The notes under the pieces are model-generated. The model saw only the letters and a program-made list of their open reading frames with translations. It made no database searches and was not told the DNA's origin. Below, piece after piece: positions 1 to 6,337 of a DNA stretch of 8,474 bases. The position numbers and the translations under genes were made by a program. Position 1 is the stretch's first letter. Each line of letters opens with the position of its first letter. The stretch covers positions 1 to 8,474 of the forward strand of contig DHLV01000251.1 of the NCBI GenBank assembly GCA_002405445.1, in the 5' to 3' direction. Origin of the DNA: Flammeovirgaceae bacterium UBA4659 (GTDB lineage Bacteria > Bacteroidota > Bacteroidia > Cytophagales > Cyclobacteriaceae).

Positions 1-35
1 TTTGATTTAGAGCGTAAAGTTAAAATTTTTGTGCA

Positions 36-389
36 CTAGCGTAGCTTGAGTTGCTCTGTTATTTGTTCGAGTTCCTTTATTTCACGACTCGTCAAATCCT
101 TCTTAACACTTTTGTCATATACTGATAATAGAAAGACTTCTTCGCGAGCAGAAAATACGACATGTATAACTCTCGCCCCATGACTTTTCCCAGACGCTTT
201 TCCTGTAATGGGAATTCTTACTTTGTAAATGCCGTGGCCGAGATGTGAGCCTTGCTCCGGATTAGCGGATAGTAAGATAACTAAATTTTCAATGTCTTTC
301 TTGAACCCTGGATAGACTCGGGAGATTTTCTTTAGTTCTTTTTCAAATCTAGAAGTCGGTGTTACACTAAATTTCACGCAGTAAATCAT
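36..389 (-). CDS. RelE/ParE-family toxin of a type II toxin-antitoxin pair
   Basis: A 117-residue basic protein with the RelE/ParE fold pattern. It has an N-terminal strand then helices (TSRFEKELKKISRVYP, about residues 12-27; KKDIENLVILLSANP, 30-44), a 'GxHLGxGIYKVRIP' strand (about 48-60), and the GKASGKSHGARVIHVV block (63-78). It closes with FLLSVYDKS (86-94) and a charged helix. In this family these proteins are usually ribosome-dependent mRNA interferases (RelE/HigB type) or, less often, gyrase poisons (ParE type); sequence alone does not decide. The ATG at 389 lies inside the upstream antitoxin gene (23-nt overlap), as expected for translational coupling. A GTG at 377 (VKFSVTPTSRF) is a credible alternative that fits the family's usual short N-terminus. 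It reads to TAG at 36-38 with no sign of truncation. The toxin call is firm; its biochemical activity is inferred. Confidence 0.85.
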   Translation of the reverse strand: MIYCVKFSVTPTSRFEKELKKISRVYPGFKKDIENLVILLSANPEQGSHLGHGIYKVRIPITGKASGKSHGARVIHVVFSAREEVFLLSVYDKSVKKDLTSREIKELEQITEQLKLR

Positions 390-618
390 TTATCGACTTT
401 GGTTTCACTTTACCTTGTCGAATAAGCGCCACCTCATGCAATGCTTCCTTTACGTCTTCAAAAACAGATTTTTTTTCTCTTTTTGCCGGCCTATTTTTTT
501 TTAATGCCTCAATTTCTTTTTTAAAACTTTTCCAATCGGACGATGTTATAAAAACACCCCGTTGGCCGTTTTTGTCTTTGATAGCCCTAACTTTTAATTT
601 TTTTCGACCAATTAGCAT
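367..618 (-). CDS. Putative antitoxin partner of the RelE/ParE toxin
   Basis: An 83-residue, very lysine-rich protein encoded directly upstream of the toxin and overlapping it by 23 nt; that position is the main reason for the call. Residues 1-40 look like a small strand-strand-helix module (KLKVRAIKD, GVFITSSDW, KKEIEALKK). A basic linker follows (about 40-50), then a helical C-terminus (FEDVKEALHEVALIRQGKV, 53-71) ending in KPKSINDLLREI. Short C-terminal tails of this kind are common in antitoxins paired with RelE-like toxins, where they wrap around the toxin. I see no clear helix-turn-helix, ribbon-helix-helix or Phd/YefM signature, so the DNA-binding mode is unknown. The gene holds two poly-A runs on its coding strand (opposite 469-476 and 494-502). 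Sampled GC is 34%, well below the adh gene (51%). The function is inferred from context. Confidence 0.72.
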   Translation of the reverse strand: MLIGRKKLKVRAIKDKNGQRGVFITSSDWKSFKKEIEALKKNRPAKREKKSVFEDVKEALHEVALIRQGKVKPKSINDLLREI

Positions 619-622
619 GCGT

Positions 623-630
623 CAAATTTA
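623..630 (-). promoter_or_regulatory. Bacteroidota -7 element for the toxin-antitoxin operon
   Basis: The minus strand reads TAAATTTG here, a perfect match to the Bacteroidota sigma-factor -7 consensus TAnnTTTG. Only 4 nt separate it from the antitoxin ATG (618-616), so the expected transcription start falls at or just before the start codon. The mRNA could be leaderless or nearly so. No convincing TTTG -33 element lies at the usual 19-21 nt upstream; that space is filled by the inverted repeat at 640-661. Sequence match only. Confidence 0.45.
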
Positions 631-639
631 CTAAAATTT

Positions 640-661
640 ATTGGAGGAAGAGTTCTCCAAT
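640..661. repeat. Inverted repeat between the peptidase gene and the toxin-antitoxin operon
   Basis: An imperfect palindrome with arms ATTGGAG (640-646) and CTCCAAT (655-661) pairs perfectly over 7 bp and could add a G-T and an A-T pair inward. It sits just upstream of the antitoxin -7 box, where the -33 region should be, so an operator bound by the antitoxin or toxin-antitoxin complex is plausible, as is usual for type II modules. It also lies about 40 nt past the peptidase stop codon. On the minus strand it is followed by an AT-rich stretch (AAATTTTAG), so it could instead act as a weak terminator for that gene. Confidence 0.45.
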
Positions 662-700
662 TTCTAAAGATTTATGTCCACATTGTGAAACTTGGTAAAG

Positions 701-2596
701 CTACTTTTTCAGATTCTCATCCAAAAATTTAAGCACCTCCTCAGACGCCTTAATGTTGTTTTCCTTCTTTACAAAACCGTGGCCTTCATCCGGGAAGATG
801 ACATACTCTACCTTCACGCCATTTTTGCGCGCGTTGGCTACAATCTCGTCAGATTCTACTTGCAACACGCGAGGGTCGTTGCTGCCTTGCAATACGATAA
901 ATGGTCGTTTGATTTTGTCAGTGTGGAACAAAGGTGACTTGGCGTAAAGTGTAACAGAGTCGCTTGTATTAGGGTCGCCCAATTCCGTGTACAGTGCTTG
1001 GCGTTGCGCTTCCCACCACGAGGGGATGCTGCGGAGCGTTCTGATCCAATTAGTGACACCAAATAAATTCACACCCACTTTAAACTCCTCAGGTGCAAAC
1101 GTGAGTGCGGCCATTACCATATAGCCTCCGTAACTTCCGCCATAAATGCCAATGCGTTCGGTATCAATGTAGGGCAGTGTCGCTAAAAACTTTTTCGATT
1201 CTACACAATCGCGTAAATCTTCGTTGCCGTGCTTGCGATCGTCCGCTGCAAAAAAGGTTTTTCCATAGCCCGAACTACCGCGGTTGTTTACGGCCAATAC
1301 TGCATAGCCATGATTGACCAAATGTTGCAAAGCGGCAGAATAGTTCAAACGCGTTTGCCCGCCCGGTCCTCCATGTATCCAAAGCAATGCAGGAACCTTC
1401 TGTCCGTCTTTGATCCCTTTAGGCTTGTACAGTAAACACGGGATTTCCATTCCATCAAAAGATTTGAATCGCACCACTTCTCCCGCCACCAAATCGTTTG
1501 GGTCAATTTCTTTGGTCATGGTATTGGTGAGCTGTTTCACCTCTTTTGTGTCGAAATTGTAGACAAACAAATTGCTGGGTGATTTGGAGCTGCTCACATA
1601 AAATGACATCAACTTTTCACTATCGGAAATATTCACTCCCGTGATATCTCCTTCGGGCAACCCATCAATAGATACAAGCTTGCCTCCGTCTTGCTCATTA
1701 TAAATTTTTATTTCGGTGCGGGCATCATTGTTGATCGCCACCACGCGGTATTTGCCATTGCGCGATAAGTAGGCATACATAATGTCCCATGGTGCTTCTT
1801 CTATTTTTTTCTTTTCTCCTGTGGCAATATCGTAACTGGCCAAATACATGAATTCGCTTCCCTCATCCGTCAAAAAGTAAAGGGTTTTCCCATCTAGACT
1901 GAAATACTGCGCGTTGTATTGTGCGTTTCCTTCGTGTGGTGAAAGTAACTTTATCGCTCCCGATTGGGTGTCTAGCAAATACATGTTTGAATTGTTGGTG
2001 GTAATCGTTTCGCTCAACGCAACGTATCGGTCATCGTTTGATATCGCATCGGGATTTAGTCCTTTTTCGTTCTTGTATAACAATGTAGATGGATACACTT
2101 TCGTTTCGCCCCCACTGATCTGCACACTGTATAAATCAAAAAACTTTTTGTCGCGACTGTTAGACGAATAGTACATCAGCTTCTTATTGTAGCTCCAGCC
2201 AGCAAATTGTGCCTTGGCGGTGCTATCTTGAATCAAGTCGATAACTGAACCATCTTGGTTGCGCACATACAGGTGATTGATTTCATTCCCACCGTTATCG
2301 CTGGTGTAAAGCATGCGGTCATCGCTGGGGAAATACGACTGACTGAAAATGGCATTGGTGGTAGAAGAGGTCAACTGCTTTTCCTGTTCGGTCTTCAGGT
2401 CGATCTCATAAGCATTGAATATGCCAGTTGCCCTGCTGTTGTACACGATTTTCGATTCATCTGCTGAAAAAGCCCCGCCATTGATGGGTACGATATCCAT
2501 AAACTGCGAAATTGAGTATTGCTTCGGTGCCGTTTCTTTTGTGGTAGAGCAAGCGGCCAACAAAATAGTAAGTACAAAAAGCCATATCTGTTTCAT
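701..2596 (-). CDS. S9 family peptidase (prolyl oligopeptidase / acylaminoacyl-peptidase-like), lipoprotein
   Basis: A 631-residue serine peptidase. The N-terminus (MKQIWLFVLTILLAAC) is a lipoprotein signal peptide with lipobox LAAC, so Cys16 is the likely lipidated residue and the enzyme is probably anchored in the cell envelope facing the periplasm. Residues about 30-365 form a WD40/TolB-like beta-propeller, with repeated units such as FSADESKIVYNS, PSDDRMLYTS and FSLDGKTLYFLT. Residues about 370-630 form the alpha/beta-hydrolase domain. Visible catalytic elements are HGGPGG (408-413), NNRGSSGYG (437-445), nucleophile Ser488 in GGSYGGYM, Asp574 in GSNDPRV and His606 in DEGHGF. Family members cleave short peptides, often after proline or from acylated N-termini. 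The ATG at 2596 is fixed by the signal peptide. The gene appears monocistronic and intact; exact substrate preference cannot be read from sequence. Confidence 0.95.
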   Translation of the reverse strand: MKQIWLFVLTILLAACSTTKETAPKQYSISQFMDIVPINGGAFSADESKIVYNSRATGIFNAYEIDLKTEQEKQLTSSTTNAIFSQSYFPSDDRMLYTSDNGGNEINHLYVRNQDGSVIDLIQDSTAKAQFAGWSYNKKLMYYSSNSRDKKFFDLYSVQISGGETKVYPSTLLYKNEKGLNPDAISNDDRYVALSETITTNNSNMYLLDTQSGAIKLLSPHEGNAQYNAQYFSLDGKTLYFLTDEGSEFMYLASYDIATGEKKKIEEAPWDIMYAYLSRNGKYRVVAINNDARTEIKIYNEQDGGKLVSIDGLPEGDITGVNISDSEKLMSFYVSSSKSPSNLFVYNFDTKEVKQLTNTMTKEIDPNDLVAGEVVRFKSFDGMEIPCLLYKPKGIKDGQKVPALLWIHGGPGGQTRLNYSAALQHLVNHGYAVLAVNNRGSSGYGKTFFAADDRKHGNEDLRDCVESKKFLATLPYIDTERIGIYGGSYGGYMVMAALTFAPEEFKVGVNLFGVTNWIRTLRSIPSWWEAQRQALYTELGDPNTSDSVTLYAKSPLFHTDKIKRPFIVLQGSNDPRVLQVESDEIVANARKNGVKVEYVIFPDEGHGFVKKENNIKASEEVLKFLDENLKK

Positions 2597-2617
2597 AAAT
2601 ACATCTATTTAAGTGTG

Positions 2618-2625
2618 CGAATGTA
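2618..2625 (-). promoter_or_regulatory. Possible -7 element for the S9 peptidase gene
   Basis: The minus strand reads TACATTCG, one mismatch from TAnnTTTG, 21 nt before the peptidase ATG. A TTTG lies at 2653-2650, giving 24 nt between the elements, slightly longer than the usual 19-21. This is the best candidate in the 260-bp gap between the peptidase and ornithine aminotransferase starts, but the match is imperfect. Confidence 0.3.
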
Positions 2626-2826
2626 CATTTTTTACATGATAAGTCATTTCAAAAATCACTAACCGGCAGTTGAAGTTTGACGGAAGCATCTTATACGCGT
2701 TTTCAGCATGACCTTAGCCTCACTCACACTCACATCAAAGTGTTTTGTAGCATTCACATCTGGTAATTGATGATATACATACATGGTGCAAAGGCCGCCT
2801 CGCCATTCCAAGTCACAAAGTTTGCC

Positions 2827-2834
2827 TACCTTTG
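2827..2834 (+). promoter_or_regulatory. Bacteroidota -7 element for the ornithine aminotransferase operon
   Basis: TACCTTTG is a perfect TAnnTTTG match followed by CACTTG, placing transcription initiation near 2839-2842. The ATG at 2860 would then have a leader of about 20 nt, typical for this phylum. The element identifies 2860 rather than the upstream in-frame ATG at 2767 as the start codon. The same octamer occurs in the rRNA promoter at 7815-7822. No good -33 TTTG is visible at the expected spacing. Confidence 0.65.
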
Positions 2835-2859
2835 CACTTGCATTAAAACTTCTCATTTT

Positions 2860-4092
2860 ATGGTCGCCACCGTTACAACCAGCCAGGAGGCAATTGCACT
2901 CGAAGATAAATTTGGTGCGCACAATTATCACCCGATACCAGTCGTGCTCAGCCGTGGCGAAGGGGTGTTTTTGTGGGATGTGGAGGGTAAACGACATTAT
3001 GATTTTTTATCTGCTTACAGCGCGGTAAACCAGGGTCATAGCCATCCGCGAATCATCAATGCGTTGATCAACCAAGCAAAAGAATTAACGCTTACTTCTC
3101 GTGCTTTTTACAATGACAAGTTGGGGATAGCAGAGAAGTATGTCTGCGAGACATTCGGGTATCAAAAGGCACTTTTTATGAACAGCGGTGCCGAAGCCAA
3201 CGAAACCGCCATCAAGCTCGCGCGCAAATGGGGCTATACCAAAAAAGGCATCCCCCAAAATCACGCGGTGATTGTGGCGGTGAAAAAGAATTTTCATGGA
3301 AGAACCACCACCATTATTTCCGCTTCTACGGACCCGAGTGCAACCAAACACTTCGGGCCTTTTATGCCGGGCTTTAATATTGTGGATTACGATGATGTTT
3401 CGGCATTGGAAAAAGCATTGAGCCATCCGAATGTTTGTGGTTTATGGATTGAACCCATCCAGGGCGAGGCGGGCGTGTACGTGCCGCACGATGGATATTT
3501 GAAAGCTGCTGAGAAATTATGTCGGCAATACAATGTGTTGCTGATGATGGACGAAATCCAAACCGGCATTGCACGCACGGGCAAGATGTTGGCAAGCGAC
3601 CATGAAGATGTGCGGGCCGATATTTTGATTTTAGGGAAAGCATTATCTGGCGGGGTGTTGCCGATATCTGTGGTGTTGGCAGATGACGAAATTATGTTGG
3701 TGATTAAGCCGGGCGAACACGGTTCAACCTTTGGGGGCAACCCGTTGGCCGCTGCCGTGGTGATGGCTGCATTACAAGTGGTGAAAGACGAAAAGCTTGC
3801 AGAGAATGCGGAAAGATTGGGGAAAGTTTTCCGCGCGCGGATGACTGACTTAATGAAGCGCACCAATAAAATTACATTAGTAAGGGGTAAGGGTTTACTA
3901 AACGCTATCGTTATCAACGATTCGCCTCAAAGTGAAACCGCTTGGAACATTTGCATGAGCTTTGCGGAGCATGGCCTGCTGGCAAAACCAACCCACGGCA
4001 ACATTATCCGATTGGCACCACCGTTGGTAATAACCGAAGAGCAGATCCACGAGTGTTGTGATATAATTGAGAAGGTAATCTTGAATCATTAA
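2860..4092 (+). CDS. rocD: Ornithine--oxo-acid transaminase (ornithine delta-aminotransferase)
   Basis: A 410-residue PLP-dependent class III aminotransferase. It converts L-ornithine and 2-oxoglutarate to glutamate-5-semialdehyde and glutamate, linking arginine/ornithine breakdown to proline and glutamate. The open frame runs back to 2767, but the promoter at 2827-2834 and the conserved protein start favour ATG 2860. Key residues align by eye with those known in human OAT: Tyr53 (AYSAVNQGH), SGAEANE (109-115), Arg148 (FHGRT), Glu203 (QGEAGV), Asp231 (DEIQTG, contacts the PLP pyridine nitrogen), the PLP Schiff-base Lys260 (LGKALSGG), HGSTFGGNPLA (287-297) and Arg384 (IIRLAPPL, substrate carboxylate). 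Length and start motif (HNYHPIPVVLSRGEG) match the bacterial family. It is first in a plus-strand run with the alcohol dehydrogenase 63 bp downstream, separated by a strong hairpin. Confidence 0.95.
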   Translation: MVATVTTSQEAIALEDKFGAHNYHPIPVVLSRGEGVFLWDVEGKRHYDFLSAYSAVNQGHSHPRIINALINQAKELTLTSRAFYNDKLGIAEKYVCETFGYQKALFMNSGAEANETAIKLARKWGYTKKGIPQNHAVIVAVKKNFHGRTTTIISASTDPSATKHFGPFMPGFNIVDYDDVSALEKALSHPNVCGLWIEPIQGEAGVYVPHDGYLKAAEKLCRQYNVLLMMDEIQTGIARTGKMLASDHEDVRADILILGKALSGGVLPISVVLADDEIMLVIKPGEHGSTFGGNPLAAAVVMAALQVVKDEKLAENAERLGKVFRARMTDLMKRTNKITLVRGKGLLNAIVINDSPQSETAWNICMSFAEHGLLAKPTHGNIIRLAPPLVITEEQIHECCDIIEKVILNH

Positions 4093-4101
4093 CAATTGAC
4101 A

Positions 4102-4138
4102 TTGATACTAGATACTGGTTGCTAGTATCTAGCATCAA
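4102..4138. repeat. Long imperfect palindrome between rocD and the alcohol dehydrogenase gene
   Basis: Left arm TTGATACTAGATACT (4102-4116) and right arm AGTATCTAGCATCAA (4124-4138) pair over 15 bp with a single A-C mismatch (4107/4133) around a 7-nt loop, GGTTGCT. The innermost 9 bp are perfect. The element contains a short tandem unit (GATACTA then GATACTG) and three CTAG tetramers. It starts 10 nt after the rocD stop and ends 17 nt before the downstream ATG. It lacks a following T-run, so it is not a classical intrinsic terminator. A REP-like dispersed repeat, an mRNA-stabilising 3' hairpin or a transcription attenuator are all possible. Confidence 0.7.
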
Positions 4139-4155
4139 GAATCCCGAATCTATCC

Positions 4156-5193
4156 ATGACTCCAGCCAAAGCTTACGCAGCTCAAACGCACACTTCACCA
4201 CTTGCCCCTTGGAATTTTGAAAGGCGCGAAGTGGGTGCACTCGATGTACAATTTGACATCAATTATTGCGGTGTTTGCCACTCCGATTTGCACCAAATCC
4301 GCAACGAATGGTTTACTGGAATTTTCCCGATGGTACCCGGCCATGAGATTGTGGGTAAAGTAACCAAGGTGGGTGCTGCTGTAAAAAAGTTGAAGGTGGG
4401 CGATCTAGTCGGTGTGGGCTGCTTGGTTGACTCGTGCCGCGGATGCGATAATTGCCAACATGGCTTGGAACAGTATTGCAACAATGCAGTGGGCACCTAT
4501 AACGCAACTGGAAAGGACGGCTTGCCGACTTACGGAGGATACAGCAGCGTGATGGTGGTGCACGAAGATTTTACGCTCAAGGTTTCTGAAAAACTCAATT
4601 TGCCCGCAGTGGCCCCATTGCTCTGCGCGGGCATTACTACGTACTCGCCTCTGCGCCATTGGAAGATTGGCAAAGGCCATAAGGTGGCTGTGTTGGGTTT
4701 AGGTGGACTAGGGCACATGGCGGTGAAATTTGCCAACGCATTTGGTGCAGAAGTAACAGTGTTGAGTACATCGGTTGGCAAAGAAGCTGAAGCAAAAAAA
4801 TTGGGTGCGCATAAATTTGTGCTGACTACCGACAAAGCGCAAGCAAAATCAGTGAAAGGTTATTTTGATTTTATTGTTGATACCGTTTCTGCTCCGCATG
4901 ATTTTAGGTTCTATCTCAGTATGCTGCGCACCGATGGTACACACATATTGGTAGGCTTACCATCGCAGCCGCTGGAGATACCACCATTCTCAATTGTAGG
5001 TGGCAGAAAAAGCGTGGCTGGTTCTTCTATAGGCGGCATACCCGAAACCCAAGAGATGCTTGATTACTGTGCGGAGAAAAATATCGTTTCTGACATTGAG
5101 CTCATCAATATCAACTACATCAACCAAGCGTATGACCGCATGTTGAAAGGCGATGTGCGGTATCGTTTTGTGATTGATATGGCGAGTTTATAG
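4156..5193 (+). CDS. Zinc-dependent NAD(P) alcohol dehydrogenase / aldehyde reductase (YahK / cinnamyl alcohol dehydrogenase type)
   Basis: A 345-residue medium-chain dehydrogenase/reductase that interconverts alcohols and aldehydes in the cytoplasm. Catalytic zinc ligands are Cys38 (NYCGVCHSDLH), His63 with adjacent Glu64 (VPGHE) and Cys157 (PLLCAGITTYSPL). The structural zinc site is Cys94, Cys97, Cys100 and Cys108 (SCRGCDNCQHGLEQYC). The Rossmann nucleotide site is GLGGLGHMAVK (181-191), followed by a strand ending LSTS (203-206). Small hydroxyl residues there, rather than an acidic residue, suggest NADP(H), as in E. coli YahK and plant CAD. The blocks VGVGCLVDSC, LLCAGITTYSPLRHW and IGGIPETQEMLDYCAE are strikingly YahK-like from memory. 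No -7 element lies in the 63-bp gap after rocD, so cotranscription with rocD is likely. The natural substrate is unknown. Confidence 0.93.
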   Translation: MTPAKAYAAQTHTSPLAPWNFERREVGALDVQFDINYCGVCHSDLHQIRNEWFTGIFPMVPGHEIVGKVTKVGAAVKKLKVGDLVGVGCLVDSCRGCDNCQHGLEQYCNNAVGTYNATGKDGLPTYGGYSSVMVVHEDFTLKVSEKLNLPAVAPLLCAGITTYSPLRHWKIGKGHKVAVLGLGGLGHMAVKFANAFGAEVTVLSTSVGKEAEAKKLGAHKFVLTTDKAQAKSVKGYFDFIVDTVSAPHDFRFYLSMLRTDGTHILVGLPSQPLEIPPFSIVGGRKSVAGSSIGGIPETQEMLDYCAEKNIVSDIELININYINQAYDRMLKGDVRYRFVIDMASL

Positions 5194-5206
5194 CTAGGTG
5201 CTATTT

Positions 5207-5683
5207 ATGTTTAACTTCCAAAAGTTAACGCGTTTTGATTTATGGTATTTACTTAGTTATGCATTGCTAAGTGTTGTTCTTTTTACTTTGATAGATTTAA
5301 CACCTGCAATCGTATTTGGATATTCTTTTCTAACCCAACTTTTTCTTTACGTATTCTGCTATAAGTCATTACGGAATTTTTATGTTTTTATTATTTGGCT
5401 TGGAATAGGTTTTTGCCATAGTTATTTACACTATATTTTAATCAACGATAATTCATTGCGGTTTGTTAAAGGCCATGCTGCAATGGGACTTAAAAACACT
5501 CTTCCTTTGTTACTTTTGTTTCAGGTTCTTCGTGTTTTGAGCCTTAAAATTCAGAGACGTGAACTCGTGAGCCCTAGTCGAGGTTCTACAACGGACATAT
5601 TTGACGAAGTAAAAATCACTTGGCTCGACTATGTTTTGTTTTTGATTTATGCTTGTGTTGCAATTTTTTCGTTGGTTGACTGA
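5207..5683 (+). CDS. Small multi-pass membrane protein of unknown function
   Basis: A 158-residue hydrophobic protein that I do not recognise. About five membrane-spanning segments are visible, at residues ~12-29 (LWYLLSYALLSVVLF), 33-52 (PAIVFGYSFLTQLFLYVF), 57-78 (NFYVFIIWLGIGFCHSYL), 97-113 (LPLLLLFQVLRVLSL) and 139-157 (WLDYVLFLIYACVAIFSL). Between the fourth and fifth is a basic then acidic loop (KIQRRELVSPSRGS, TTDIFDEVK). The ATG at 5207 is preferred; a GTG at 5198 would add three residues. It begins 13 nt after the dehydrogenase stop, so it probably rides on the same transcript. Its GC is about 34% (141/420 over 5221-5640) against 51% in a 180-bp sample of adh, with T- and A-rich codons, so it may be a recent acquisition. 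Part of the bias is expected for any membrane protein. It ends 3 bp from the convergent gene. Confidence 0.72.
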   Translation: MFNFQKLTRFDLWYLLSYALLSVVLFTLIDLTPAIVFGYSFLTQLFLYVFCYKSLRNFYVFIIWLGIGFCHSYLHYILINDNSLRFVKGHAAMGLKNTLPLLLLFQVLRVLSLKIQRRELVSPSRGSTTDIFDEVKITWLDYVLFLIYACVAIFSLVD

Positions 5684-5686
5684 CTC

Positions 5687-6337
5687 TTACACATCAAACT
5701 GCCCCACCCCCTGCCTCATTACTACTGCTTCACCCGATGTAAAATCGACAATGGTGGAAGGCACGTTGCCGCCCAGCCCTCCGTTGATCACCAAATCAAC
5801 CTTGTGTTTAAAGTCTTCGTAGATTTCTTCCGGATCGGTGGTGTATTCTTTGATGTAGTCGTCATCTTTAATGGAAGAAGTAATCAATGGGTTGCCCAAC
5901 AGCTTCACAATTTCCAACGGAATGCGGTGATCAGGTATGCGGATGCCCACCGTTTTTTTGTTAACGCCCAAAATCTTTGGCACGTTACTGCTCGATTCTA
6001 AAATAAATGTGAAAGGACCGGGTAAGAAGCGCTTTAAAGTTTTGAATTCTGATGTTTGCAGGTTGCGCACATATTCTGAAATATGGCTCAAGTCATTGCA
6101 GATGAAAGACAAGTTCATTTTTTGCGGCTTCACGCCTTCCACATCACACAGCCTTTCTACTGCGCGCTTGTTCATCAAATCACACCCAATTCCATAAATC
6201 GTGTCGGTGGGGTACACAATAACTCCGCCCCGTTGCAACACCTCCACAGCCTTGCCAATTTTGCGGGGCTCTGGATTGATCGGGTGTATCGATAAAATTT
6301 CGGCTTGCACTTCGCAAGATAATTCGAAAATCGGCAT
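5687..6337 (-). CDS. YrdC-domain protein, YciO-like; annotated in this family as L-threonylcarbamoyladenylate synthase
   Basis: A 216-residue protein spanned by a single YrdC/Sua5/TsaC domain. TsaC/Sua5 proteins make threonylcarbamoyl-AMP from threonine, bicarbonate and ATP for the t6A37 modification of tRNA. Recognisable blocks are [15 protein letters not shown] (39-53), [12 protein letters not shown] (76-87), [13 protein letters not shown] (104-116), [10 protein letters not shown] (128-137), LITSSI (151-156), STIVDFT (194-200) and [10 protein letters not shown] (206-215). The opening [30 protein letters not shown] resembles E. coli YciO in pattern. The segment after the first helix reads [12 protein letters not shown] (68-78) rather than the KxRP...PL of classical TsaC/Sua5, also YciO-like. 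YciO is reported to be weak or divergent in t6A synthesis, so the enzymatic role is uncertain. ATG 6337 is the only plausible start, and the last residue lies near the convergent membrane-protein gene. Confidence 0.88.
   Translation of the reverse strand: MPIFELSCEVQAEILSIHPINPEPRKIGKAVEVLQRGGVIVYPTDTIYGIGCDLMNKRAVERLCDVEGVKPQKMNLSFICNDLSHISEYVRNLQTSEFKTLKRFLPGPFTFILESSSNVPKILGVNKKTVGIRIPDHRIPLEIVKLLGNPLITSSIKDDDYIKEYTTDPEEIYEDFKHKVDLVINGGLGGNVPSTIVDFTSGEAVVMRQGVGQFDV

Noticed and set aside
1..35. Terminator after the toxin gene
   Set aside because: Only a short AAAATTTT self-complementary segment is present, with no real stem, and the window ends too soon to judge.
2767..2859. N-terminal extension of ornithine aminotransferase from an upstream in-frame ATG
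   Set aside because: The -7 element at 2827-2834 would lie inside it and the transcript would start after this ATG. The extension also has no family similarity, whereas ATG 2860 gives the normal protein start.
2659..2997. 112-codon minus-strand open frame opposite the start of rocD
   Set aside because: Its first part is antisense to conserved rocD codons. Only the last 41 codons (from ATG at 2784) lie in intergenic DNA, and they match nothing I know.
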